Positions 53,401 through 60,832 of a stretch of 64,000 nt of DNA are shown piece after piece. The translations under genes and the position numbers were made by a program. Below the pieces are notes generated by a model. That model had not been told where the DNA came from and did not search any database. It saw nothing but the letters and a program-made list of their open reading frames with translations. Position 1 is the first letter of the stretch. Each line of letters opens with the position of its first letter. Source of the stretch: Mycolicibacterium neoaurum ATCC 25795 (GTDB lineage: Bacteria > Actinomycetota > Actinomycetes > Mycobacteriales > Mycobacteriaceae); NCBI RefSeq assembly GCF_000691525.1, contig NZ_JMDW01000005.1, positions 62,001 to 126,000 of the forward strand. The letters are read 5' to 3'.

Positions 53401-55594
53401 GGCATCGAGCATCCGGACCGAGGGCGACGATGCCACCGACGGATGGCTGACCCATTGCACTGCGGGTATCGCCGCTGCGGTGCCGCTGCCGGCCGATCTC
53501 GACCTGGCCGCGGTGCGCGCCCGGTGTACCGAGGCGCTGCCCGCCGGTCATGTGGTGGACACGCTTGCCGGTCTCGGTGTCGCGGCGATGGGTTTCGGCT
53601 GGGAGGTCACCGAACTGCGCCGCGGTGATGGCGAGTTCCTGGCCGTCGTACGCGCCGAGCCCGATGGCGGCACGCCCGCCACCTGGGCCGGCCTCTTGGA
53701 CGCCGCCACTTCGGCCGCCTCGATCATCTTCGACGCCGCACTGCGCCTGCGAATGCCGGCCCGTATCGATCGGGTTGCGTTGCACGCCAACCCGATCGGC
53801 ACCGCGGTGCTGCACATCCGGTGTGCCGGCGGCACCACGGCCGATGTCAGCATCGCCGACGAGACCGGCACGGTGCTCGGCGCCATCACCGGCATGTACT
53901 TCGATGAACTGGAGAACCCGGGCGGTAATGACGTCACCCGGATGATGCAGCAGCTGGCCTGGCACCCCGCGCCGTGGCAGACCGGCGCCCGCCCGCCGCA
54001 GCTGATCCTGGTCGGCGGTGATGCGCCGACGCTGGCCTGGTGCATGCGGGATCTGGCGGCGGCCGACGTCGCACACCGGCTGTGCACGACTCCTGAGGAG
54101 ATCCCGGCGACACTGGCCCCCGGTGCGGTGGTGCTGGTGCTACCGCGGGCCGGTGACGCACCCCTGGACGCCGTCACCGCCGTACATCGCACGCTGACCA
54201 CGCTGCTGGAGCGCACCACCGCGGCTCGGCTGTGGGCGCTGACCCGAGGCGTGTACGAGGGCAGCGATATCGACGGTTCACCGCTGTGGGGCTTCTCCCG
54301 GGTCGCCGCGGCCGAACACCCCGGCCTGTGGGGCGGGGTCATCGACGTGGCCGACGACCGCCTGCCGCTGGGCGTCCTCGCCGAACTGGCGGGCAACGGC
54401 GTCGTCGTCGTCCGTGACGATATCGCTCTGACCGCACGGCTGACGCGTGCCGAATCTCATCGTGGTCTGCCGCTGAGCTGTTCACCGGCCGGTACCTACC
54501 TGGTCACCGGCGGCACCGGCGCCCTGGGCGTCCTGGTGGCGACCCGGCTGGCCGATCTCGGTGCCCGGCGCATCGTGCTGTTGTCGCGGCGCGGGATCGC
54601 CGAGCGCTCGGCATGGGCTGCCGACGCCGAGCCCGCCCGCACCATCCTCGCGCTCGAGGAACGGGGAGTATCGGTGCGGGTGGCCGCGGTCGATATCGCC
54701 GCGCCCGGTGCCGCCGACGAGTTACGCGCGGTGCTGCGCGATCTACCCCCGGTGCGCGGGGTCGTGCACGCGGCCGGTGTCGAGGCCGGGGCCCTGCTCG
54801 CCAGCACAACGGCCGAGGACTTTTCCGCCGCCATGCGACCGAAGGTCGACGGCACGTTGGTCCTGCACGAGGTGTTCGCACCCGGTGAGCTCGACTGGTT
54901 GGTGCTGTTCTCGTCCTGCGGATACCTGGCTGGGTTCCCGGGTCAGGGCGCATACGCCTGCGCCAATGCCTATCTGGATGCCTTCGCCCAGCACCGTCGC
55001 AGCCTCGGTGACCGCACCACCGCGGTGGCCTGGACCGCATGGCGCGGACTGGGCATGGGCTCGACCTCGAGCTTCGTGGCCGCGCAGTTGCGCGCGCTCG
55101 GTATGGGTGTCGTCGGGCCCGACGATGCCATGCGCGCACTGGATCTCGCGATGCGCGCCGACCAGCCGCATGTGGTGGTCCTCCCGGTCGACGCCGATGC
55201 CGCCGCAGTGCCGATGCTGGCCGATATCGCCCCGGTCGACGGCGAGGACACCGGCGCGGCGGTCGTCCACCCCGGCCGCGATGGGGTGCCCTCCCCGGCG
55301 CGGGTGGCCGAATTGGTCACCGGCGCAGTGGCCGCCGAGCTCGGCTTGTCCGAGGATGCGGTGGATCCACGCTTGCCGCTGGCCGAGATCGGGGTGGACT
55401 CGATCATGACCGTGGCGCTGCGCAAACAGTTGGAGCGTGCGACCGGCCTCGCGCTGCCACCCACGCTGCTGTGGGAGCATCCCACCGCTGCGGCCGTCAC
55501 GGCACGGATCGTGGAACTGCTTTCCGGGCAACAGGATCCAGCCGATCAGGAGATCCGCGAAGAGATCGACGAACAGATCGGCGCCTGCCCCTGA
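50459..55594 (+). CDS. Iterative type I PKS, 6-methylsalicylic acid synthase-like (KS-AT-DH-KR-ACP)
   Basis: The 1711-residue single-module PKS starts at GTG 50459 behind GAAGGAT. KS: Cys181 in DAACAAS, His316 in EAHGTGT, His356 in NTGHLEG. AT: Ser625 in GHSVGEV, with VAFHS near 724, the malonyl-type signature. DH/thioester-hydrolase-like domain: His927 in GDHPVRDTEIVPAAVLLNT. KR: TGGTGALG near 1347 and Tyr1499 in GQGAYACANAY. ACP: Ser1648 in GVDSIMTVAL. No thioesterase. The KS segments GVNSDDYGKL and GIGTALCGIANRVSHLLDL are those of the 6-MSA/orsellinate synthases (fungal 6-MSAS, ChlB1), as is the order and length (about 1750). With an active KR the expected product is 6-methylsalicylate from four malonyl/acetyl units. 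It follows mbtA on the same strand and sits where M. tuberculosis has mbtJ-mbtI. Confidence 0.85.
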   Translation: MTLDQQPAPEPVAIIGIGCRLAGDVNTPNQFWQFLLDGASAVGEVPADRWEPYLRRDPRNAAILKATTTKGSFLSDLAGFDAEFFGVSPREAELMDPQQRLALEVSWEALEDAGVAPRALAGSDTAVLMGVNSDDYGKLVMEDLPGIEAWTGIGTALCGIANRVSHLLDLRGPSVALDAACAASLVAVHQGCQLLRSGETSLALAGGVSALIGPGLTRVLDVAGATAADGRCKSFDDSADGYGRGEGAAVVVLKRLADARRDNDRVIAVIRGGAVAQDGRTVGIMSPNGAAQEDMFRRTCRTAGIDPATIDYVEAHGTGTPTGDPVELTALSRVYGHGRPAGAPCVVGSVKPNTGHLEGGAGVVGLIKAALALQHNMIPPTAGVRTPTTAVDWGTNGLRVNTDTEPWPQTETPRRAAVCSYGYGGTIAHVLLEEAPQSSPGPEWETPALHVIPVSGRSEKRLSANAGALAEHLRSGHDAMADIAGTLWNRRSPEPVRAAIIAEDHREAVLGLDALAAGAKHSSVATGSVVPGAERGAVWVFSGHGSHWTGMGAELLREEPAFAAVIDQIEPVFAAELGFSARHALASGEHGGTDQVQALTFAMQVGLAAVLRSRGAAPAAVIGHSVGEVAACVISGVFDLISGAKVACYRARGFRTVQGHGAMALAAVSFADAESRLHDHPGVVAAISAAPESTVISGTADAVRRVVEQWSALGIVMRTVNTDVAFHSPAMDGLTAELGRLTAQLDPQDPVVPLYTTASADPRSTARRGSEYWMANLRGRVRFAEAVTAAAEDGHRLFLEVAAHPVVSHSIVDTLTHDGIDDYGVLPLHRRNMPEVRSVTTAIAALHCHGAPVALAPDHSRWAPGLPGNQWQHRRFWRTPATPPNGGGVHDRDTNTLLGGRLQVSAGVPATVWQTQLDMSTRPYPGDHPVRDTEIVPAAVLLNTLLTAAGSEIVDIRLRTPVAPGRARNIQVVRQDGTLTLASSIRTEGDDATDGWLTHCTAGIAAAVPLPADLDLAAVRARCTEALPAGHVVDTLAGLGVAAMGFGWEVTELRRGDGEFLAVVRAEPDGGTPATWAGLLDAATSAASIIFDAALRLRMPARIDRVALHANPIGTAVLHIRCAGGTTADVSIADETGTVLGAITGMYFDELENPGGNDVTRMMQQLAWHPAPWQTGARPPQLILVGGDAPTLAWCMRDLAAADVAHRLCTTPEEIPATLAPGAVVLVLPRAGDAPLDAVTAVHRTLTTLLERTTAARLWALTRGVYEGSDIDGSPLWGFSRVAAAEHPGLWGGVIDVADDRLPLGVLAELAGNGVVVVRDDIALTARLTRAESHRGLPLSCSPAGTYLVTGGTGALGVLVATRLADLGARRIVLLSRRGIAERSAWAADAEPARTILALEERGVSVRVAAVDIAAPGAADELRAVLRDLPPVRGVVHAAGVEAGALLASTTAEDFSAAMRPKVDGTLVLHEVFAPGELDWLVLFSSCGYLAGFPGQGAYACANAYLDAFAQHRRSLGDRTTAVAWTAWRGLGMGSTSSFVAAQLRALGMGVVGPDDAMRALDLAMRADQPHVVVLPVDADAAAVPMLADIAPVDGEDTGAAVVHPGRDGVPSPARVAELVTGAVAAELGLSEDAVDPRLPLAEIGVDSIMTVALRKQLERATGLALPPTLLWEHPTAAAVTARIVELLSGQQDPADQEIREEIDEQIGACP

Positions 55595-56743
55595 TCAGTC
55601 GGCGAGCACATCGCGGATCACCGCGTCAGCGAGCAATCTGCCGCGGTCGGTGAGTACCAATCGGTCCCCGGTGTCGTCCAGCAACCCGTCGGCCACTGCG
55701 ACCCCGGCGCGCACCGACTCCGCGTCGGTGAGCAGCGATCGTGGCACCCCGCTGCGCAAACGCAACCTCAGCATCACGTCCTCGATGTGTCGTGCGGTGT
55801 CGTCGAGTTCCTCGGAATCGGCGACCGGCAACCGGCCTTCGGCAAGGGCCTGCGCATAGGCCTTGGGGTGCTTGACGTTCCACCACCTGGTCGACCCGAG
55901 GAAACCGTGCGCGCCCGGGCCCGCACCCCACCAGTGCCCGCCGTCCCAGTAGCCGAGATTGTGCCGGCACTCCCCGCCTGGGGTGCTCCAGTTCGACACC
56001 TCGTACCAGTACAGCCCCGCCGCCGAAAGGGCGGCGTCGAGCAGTTCGTAACGATCGGCCAACACATCGTCGTCCGGGGCAGGTAACTCGCCGCGGCGCA
56101 CCCGGCGGGCCAGCGCGGTGCCGTCCTCGACGATCAGCGCGTACGCCGACAGGTGGTCGATCCCGGCATCCAGCGCCGTCTCCACCGACAGCTTCAGATC
56201 GTCATCGCTCTCCCCCGGCGTGCCGTAGATCAGGTCGAGGTTGACGTGCTCGAAACCCTCCGCGCGCGCCTCGCGGGCGGCCGCGGGCGCTCGCCCGGCC
56301 GAGTGCACCCGGTCGAGCACCTTGAGCACATGCGTCGCCGCGGATTGCATGCCCAGCGACACCCTGGTGTAGCCGGCCTCGCGCAGTCGGGCGAACAGTG
56401 CCGGCGAACTGGACTCCGGATTCGCCTCGGTGGTGACCTCGGTCCCCGGGGCGAGGGTGAAGTTCGTCCGCACCGCGGCCAGCACGGCTGCGAGCCCGTC
56501 CCCGCCGAGCAGGGTCGGTGTGCCCCCGCCGACGAACACGGTGTCGACCGGCCGCGCTCCGACCCGTCGGGCGGCGAGTTCCAGTTCGACCTGCAGGGCG
56601 GCCAGCCAGCCGTCCGGGGTCGCATCCCCGAGTTCGGCCGGGGTGTAGGTGTTGAAATCGCAGTACCCGCAGCGCGTGGCGCAGAACGGCACGTGGACGT
56701 AGATGCCGAAGGGTCCGGCGGTGTCCGGCTGGGGGCTGCTCAT
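55595..56743 (-). CDS. hemW: Radical SAM protein HemW/HemN-like
   Basis: A 382-residue radical SAM protein. The cluster motif is CATRCGYCDFN (CxxxCxxC, about 21-28), followed by VDTVFVGGGTPTLLGG and the C-terminal HemN domain (NLGYWDGGHWWGAGPGAHGFLG). HemN annotation is common, but without the extra N-terminal cysteine of true coproporphyrinogen dehydrogenases such proteins are heme chaperones (HemW). It is the ortholog of M. tuberculosis Rv2388c. The start is ATG 56743. Its stop codon abuts that of the PKS (TGATCA) with no intervening base. Confidence 0.9.
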   Translation of the reverse strand: MSSPQPDTAGPFGIYVHVPFCATRCGYCDFNTYTPAELGDATPDGWLAALQVELELAARRVGARPVDTVFVGGGTPTLLGGDGLAAVLAAVRTNFTLAPGTEVTTEANPESSSPALFARLREAGYTRVSLGMQSAATHVLKVLDRVHSAGRAPAAAREARAEGFEHVNLDLIYGTPGESDDDLKLSVETALDAGIDHLSAYALIVEDGTALARRVRRGELPAPDDDVLADRYELLDAALSAAGLYWYEVSNWSTPGGECRHNLGYWDGGHWWGAGPGAHGFLGSTRWWNVKHPKAYAQALAEGRLPVADSEELDDTARHIEDVMLRLRLRSGVPRSLLTDAESVRAGVAVADGLLDDTGDRLVLTDRGRLLADAVIRDVLAD

Positions 56744-56826
56744 ACCCGGAATTGTCCCAGAACCCGTTTTGCTCACCCTGAGTCCAAAGCTGGCCCGGTT
56801 AGGGCGTCTGCAGCCGTCGTGGCAGA

Positions 56827-56931
56827 ATGTCGCACGTGACCGCCGCCGTTGACAGCACCACCCGCATTGCGCTGGTGGTCCGGCGGCATGTCGACCTGAA
56901 GCGCATCTGTAGCTGTTGTTGTCTGCCCTGA
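56827..56931 (+). CDS. Cysteine-rich leader peptide of the sulfur operon
   Basis: A 34-residue open frame from ATG 56827 to TGA 56931 ends RICSCCCLP, with four cysteines in five residues just before the stop. In mycobacteria, short upstream frames with such Cys runs control the sirA/cysH-type operon: when charged Cys-tRNA is scarce, ribosomes stall on the run and downstream translation is released. It lies 125 bp upstream of sirA. A TGT TGT TGT codon run (56917-56925) is at the critical place. It is too short for routine gene calling. Confidence 0.85.
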   Translation: MSHVTAAVDSTTRIALVVRRHVDLKRICSCCCLP

Positions 56932-57029
56932 CCCGCGTCGATATCGGAATCAGCCTGCCCCACCCATGAGCCGGCCGCCGGATCTGCGCCGCCGGCCAGC
57001 CCCCGGCGATTCCGCGCGATCGGTGAGCC

Positions 57030-57046
57030 GCTCCCCGACAAGGAGC
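57030..57046 (+). promoter_or_regulatory. Hairpin covering the sirA ribosome binding site
   Basis: GCTCC (57030-57034) pairs with GGAGC (57042-57046) around a 7-base loop. The right arm contains the AGGAG Shine-Dalgarno of sirA (ATG 57056), so the site would be closed unless the leader RNA is remodelled. It fits the attenuation scheme suggested by the leader peptide, but the 5-bp stem alone is weak. Confidence 0.45.
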
Positions 57047-57055
57047 CTCGACAAC

Positions 57056-58738
57056 ATGACCGAAACGGTCTCCAACACACCCAAGCCTGTGAAGCGGCCC
57101 CGCGGCGAGGGCCAGTGGGCCCTCGGCTACCGCGAGCCGCTGAACGCCAACGAGCAGGCCAAGAAGGATGACAACCCGCTCAACGTGCGTCAGCGCATCG
57201 AGAGCATTTATGCACCCAACGGGTTCGAATCGATCGACAAAGGTGACCTGCGCGGCCGTTTCCGCTGGTGGGGCCTCTACACCCAGCGCCGGCCCGGTTT
57301 CGACGGCACCTGGACCGGTGACGAGAACACCGACATGCTCGAAGACGAGTACTTCATGCTGCGCGTACGCAGCGATGCCGGTGACCTGAGCCTCGCGGCG
57401 CTGCGCACCCTCGGTGGCATCTCCACCGAATTCGCGCGCGATACCGCCGACATCTCCGACCGGCAGAACGTCCAGTACCACTGGATCGACGTGCGCGATA
57501 TGCCGGAGATCTGGCGCCGCCTCGACGAGGTGGGCCTGCAGACCACCGAGGCCTGCGGTGACTGCCCGCGCGTCGTGCTGGGCTCACCGCTGGCCGGCCA
57601 GCATCCCGACGAGGTCATCGACGGGACGCCCGCGGTGAACGAGATCGTCAAGCGCTATATCGGCAAGCCCGAGTACTCGAACCTGCCGCGCAAGTTCAAG
57701 ACCGCGATCTCGGGTCTGCAGGATGTCGTGCACGAAATCAACGACGTGGCGTTCATCGGGGTGGTGCATCCCGAGCACGGGCCCGGCTTCGACCTGTGGG
57801 TCGGCGGCGGACTGTCCACCAACCCGATGCTCGCCAAGCGTGTCGGCGTGTGGGTGCCCCTGGAGGAGGTGCCCGATGTCTGGGAGGCGGTCGTCTCGAT
57901 CTTCCGGGATTACGGATACCGCAGGCTGCGCGCCAAGGCCCGGCTGAAGTTCCTGATCAAGGACTGGGGCACGGATAAGTTCAGGGAAGTTCTCGAACAG
58001 GAATACCTGGGTCGGAAACTCATCGACGGGCCGGCGCCGACGCCGGTGACCCGGCCCATCGACCATGTCGGTGTGACCAAGCTCAAGAACGGTCTGAACG
58101 CGGTCGGGGTGTCCCCCATCGCCGGGCGCGTCACCGGCACCATCCTGACCAAGGTCGCCGACCTGGCCGAGGCCGCCGGTTCGGACCGCGTGCGTTTTAC
58201 GCCGTATCAGAAGCTGATCATCCTCAACGTCCCCGACGACAAGCTTGAGGAACTGCGCTCGGGCCTGGACGCCCTGGGCCTGCCGTCGAGCCCGTCGCAT
58301 TGGCGACGCAACCTGATGGCCTGCACCGGTATCGAATTCTGCAAGCTCAGCTTCGCCGAGACCCGCAGCCGGTCCCAGGTGCTGGTGCCGGAGCTGGAGA
58401 AGCGTCTTGAGGACCTCAATGCCCAGCTCGACGTGCCGGTGACCATCAACATCAACGGCTGCCCCAACTCGTGCGCCCGCATCCAGGTCGCCGATATCGG
58501 CTTCAAGGGCCAGATGGTCGACGAGGGCAACGGCCCCGAGGAGGGATTCCAGGTCCATCTGGGCGGCAGCCTGGGCCTGGACAGCGCCTTCGGCCGCAAG
58601 CTGCGCCAGCACAAGGTGCTGGCCACCGAGCTCGGGGACTACATCGAGCGGGTCGTTCGTAACTTCGTGAAACAACGCGAGCCCGATGAGCGTTTCGCTC
58701 AGTGGGCGGTGCGCGCCGACGAAGCAGACTTGAGGTGA
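57056..58738 (+). CDS. sirA: Ferredoxin-dependent sulfite reductase (siroheme)
   Basis: A 560-residue enzyme that reduces sulfite to sulfide with siroheme and a [4Fe-4S] cluster. Cluster ligands: ACTGIEFCKLSF and NGCPNSCARIQVAD (C-x5-C ... C-x3-C). The N-terminal WWGLYTQRRPG and ACGDCPRVVLG carry the Tyr and Cys that are cross-linked near the active site in mycobacterial SirA/NirA. It matches Rv2391 (563). The start is ATG 57056 behind AAGGAG; a longer frame to 56966 runs back across the leader hairpin and is rejected. Followed 6 bp later by cysH. Confidence 0.95.
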   Translation: MTETVSNTPKPVKRPRGEGQWALGYREPLNANEQAKKDDNPLNVRQRIESIYAPNGFESIDKGDLRGRFRWWGLYTQRRPGFDGTWTGDENTDMLEDEYFMLRVRSDAGDLSLAALRTLGGISTEFARDTADISDRQNVQYHWIDVRDMPEIWRRLDEVGLQTTEACGDCPRVVLGSPLAGQHPDEVIDGTPAVNEIVKRYIGKPEYSNLPRKFKTAISGLQDVVHEINDVAFIGVVHPEHGPGFDLWVGGGLSTNPMLAKRVGVWVPLEEVPDVWEAVVSIFRDYGYRRLRAKARLKFLIKDWGTDKFREVLEQEYLGRKLIDGPAPTPVTRPIDHVGVTKLKNGLNAVGVSPIAGRVTGTILTKVADLAEAAGSDRVRFTPYQKLIILNVPDDKLEELRSGLDALGLPSSPSHWRRNLMACTGIEFCKLSFAETRSRSQVLVPELEKRLEDLNAQLDVPVTININGCPNSCARIQVADIGFKGQMVDEGNGPEEGFQVHLGGSLGLDSAFGRKLRQHKVLATELGDYIERVVRNFVKQREPDERFAQWAVRADEADLR

Positions 58739-58744
58739 TGTGAC

Positions 58745-59452
58745 ATGACAGCGGTGACACGATCGGAAACCGAGCTGAAGGAGCTGGCGGAGCGCGGCGC
58801 GGCGGAGTTGGCCGGCGCCGGCGCCGAGGAACTGCTGCGCTGGACCGACGAGAACTTCGGCAACGGTTACATCGTCGCGTCGAACATGCAGGACGCGGTG
58901 CTGGTGGAGATGGCCGCCAAGGTCAGGCCCGGTGTCGACGTGCTGTTCCTGGACACCGGCTATCACTTCGTGGAGACCATCGGCACCCGCGATGCCGTGG
59001 AGGCCGTCTACGACGTGCGCGTGGTGAACGTGACCCCGGAGAACTCGGTGACCCGTCAGGACGAGCTGTTCGGCAAGGATCTGTTCGCCCGTGACGCGGG
59101 CGCGTGCTGCCGGATGCGCAAGGTCGAACCGCTGGGCAAGGCGTTGAGCAACTACTCGGCATGGGTGACCGGTATCCGCCGGGTCGAGGCTCCCACCCGG
59201 GCCAATGCCCCACTGATCAGCTGGGATGCCGCGTTCGGGCTGGTGAAGATCAATCCCATCGCCGCCTGGACCGATGAGGACATGCAGGCCTATATCGACG
59301 CCAACGGCATCCTGGTCAATCCCCTGGTATACGAGGGCTATCCCTCCATCGGCTGCGCGCCGTGCACGAGCAAGCCCGTCGAGGGTGCCGACCCGCGCAG
59401 CGGACGGTGGGCGGGTCAGTCCAAGACCGAGTGCGGTCTGCACGCGTCATGA
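58745..59452 (+). CDS. cysH: APS reductase CysH
   Basis: A 235-residue adenylylsulfate reductase. Iron-sulfur cysteines: GACCRMRKVEPL and GCAPCTSKP, the four-Cys signature that marks APS (not PAPS) reductases. Catalytic Cys is in the C-terminal SKTECGLHAS. The P-loop-like FLDTGYHFVET is present. It makes sulfite for SirA, the product of the gene just upstream. Starts ATG 58745, and its stop overlaps the next gene (ATGA). Confidence 0.96.
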   Translation: MTAVTRSETELKELAERGAAELAGAGAEELLRWTDENFGNGYIVASNMQDAVLVEMAAKVRPGVDVLFLDTGYHFVETIGTRDAVEAVYDVRVVNVTPENSVTRQDELFGKDLFARDAGACCRMRKVEPLGKALSNYSAWVTGIRRVEAPTRANAPLISWDAAFGLVKINPIAAWTDEDMQAYIDANGILVNPLVYEGYPSIGCAPCTSKPVEGADPRSGRWAGQSKTECGLHAS

Positions 59453-60174
59453 CCGCGACGGTGCCCGCACCGGTTCTCGTCCTGACCGCCCACGGCAGCG
59501 CCGATCCGCGTTCGGCCGCCAACACGCACGCGGTGGCCGACACGATCCGCGTCCTGCGACCCGGGCTGGAGGTCGTGCCCGCTTTCTGCGAGCAGAACGC
59601 GCCAGGCTTGGTCGATGTGCTGCGTCAGGTCGGCGATCGTGCCGTGGTGACGCCGTTGCTGTTGGCCAGCGCCTATCACGCTCGGGTGGACATCCCCGCC
59701 ATGATCGCCGAGAGCGGTACCGCGGCGCGGCAGGCCGACACCCTCGGCGAGGATGACCAGCTGTTGGCCGTGTTGGGCAGGCGGATTGCCGAGGCCGGCG
59801 TGTCCGTCCACGACTCGGACGTCGGAGTGATCGTGACCGCGGTCGGTTCGTCGCGACAGGACGCGAATGCCCGCACCGCGACGGTGGCCGCTACAGTCGC
59901 ACTCAACAGTGCCTGGGCGGGGGTGACGACCGCCTTCGCCACCGGGTCGCAGCGCTCGCTACCCGATGCCGTGCGCGGGTTGCGGCTGCGCGGCGCTCAG
60001 CGCATCCTGATCGCCCCGTGGTTCCTGGCGCCCGGGAAGATCACCGATCGGGTGGCGGATTTCGCTGCCGCACACGGTATTTCGATGTCCGCTCCGCTTG
60101 GTGCGCACCGCCTGGTCGCCGAGACCGTGTTGGACCGATTCGACGCGGCGATCGCGTTGTCTGTCGCGGCATAG
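59449..60174 (+). CDS. che1: Sirohydrochlorin ferrochelatase (CbiX/SirB-like)
   Basis: A 241-residue chelatase with two CbiX repeats: LVLTAHGSADPRSAANTHAVAD (metal-site His) and VTPLLLASAYHARVDIPAMI in the first half, and VIVTAVGSSRQDANARTATVA with RILIAPWFLAPGKITDRV in the second. It inserts iron into sirohydrochlorin to make the siroheme that SirA needs, which explains the operon. The start ATG 59449 overlaps the cysH stop. The ortholog is Rv2393. The second repeat has Ser-Ser where the first has His, so only one half looks catalytic. Confidence 0.9.
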   Translation: MTATVPAPVLVLTAHGSADPRSAANTHAVADTIRVLRPGLEVVPAFCEQNAPGLVDVLRQVGDRAVVTPLLLASAYHARVDIPAMIAESGTAARQADTLGEDDQLLAVLGRRIAEAGVSVHDSDVGVIVTAVGSSRQDANARTATVAATVALNSAWAGVTTAFATGSQRSLPDAVRGLRLRGAQRILIAPWFLAPGKITDRVADFAAAHGISMSAPLGAHRLVAETVLDRFDAAIALSVAA

Positions 60175-60188
60175 CCGCATAGCGGTAC

Positions 60189-60779
60189 CTAGTCGATCAG
60201 CCGGGTCACCGCGTCGACGAGCCTCTCGCGTTCGGCATCGACGAGGAACGCGGGGTCGGTGGCCAGCCTGCTCAGGAAGCCGTCCAGCAGCACCATGACC
60301 CAGGTGGCCAGTTCCGGCGCCGGCAGATCGCGACGCATACAGCCCCGTTGCTGTGCCCGGCGCACCACGTCGCGCAGGCCCGTATGCTGGGCCCGGTCGT
60401 CGGCTGCCAGCGCCTCGGCGACAGCGGGTTCGGCCATCACCGCACCGACCGCGCGGATGAAGCCGGGAACCCGCGCGTCCGCGGCGGTGTCGGCGGTATG
60501 CCTGACCCAGTCCAGCACCACCGCGAGCGGATCATCGCGAGGGCCGCGGTCGGAGAACCATTCCCGGGTCTGCTCGGTGCCCACTTCCAGAATCGCCACT
60601 AGCACATCGGTTTTCGTCGGGAAGTAGTGGAAGAACGTCCCTGAGCCGACGCCCGCCTGCGCACAGATCGCGGCGGTGGTCGTGGCGGCCACACCGCCGG
60701 CGGCGAAACAGGTCATCGCCGCATCGATGATGTGCGCGCGGCGGGCAGCATGTTTGACCGGGTCGACCGTGCGGGCCAT
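60189..60779 (-). CDS. TetR-family transcriptional regulator
   Basis: A 196-residue repressor. The N-terminal helix-turn-helix is KHAARRAHIIDAAMTCFAAGGVAATTTAAICAQAGVGSGTFFHYFPTKTDVLVAIL. The C-terminal ligand-binding part is helical and specific to this member. The start is ATG 60779 behind a strong AGGAGG, not ATG 60815. It is divergent from the frameshifted membrane gene at 60833, its likely target, and faces the palindrome at 60797. It is convergent with che1, 14 bp away. Confidence 0.88.
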   Translation of the reverse strand: MARTVDPVKHAARRAHIIDAAMTCFAAGGVAATTTAAICAQAGVGSGTFFHYFPTKTDVLVAILEVGTEQTREWFSDRGPRDDPLAVVLDWVRHTADTAADARVPGFIRAVGAVMAEPAVAEALAADDRAQHTGLRDVVRRAQQRGCMRRDLPAPELATWVMVLLDGFLSRLATDPAFLVDAERERLVDAVTRLID

Positions 60780-60796
60780 CGGGCACCTCCTCAAGA

Positions 60797-60806
60797 CTAT
60801 TAATAG
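60797..60806. promoter_or_regulatory. Palindrome in the TetR divergent promoter
   Basis: CTATTAATAG is a perfect 10-bp palindrome (60797-60806), 18 bp upstream of the TetR ATG; GAGT-N4-ACTC follows at once. An AT-rich island between divergent genes is the usual site of a TetR operator. The palindrome is short. Confidence 0.45.
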
Positions 60807-60832
60807 AGTATCCACTCCGATAATCTGATGTC

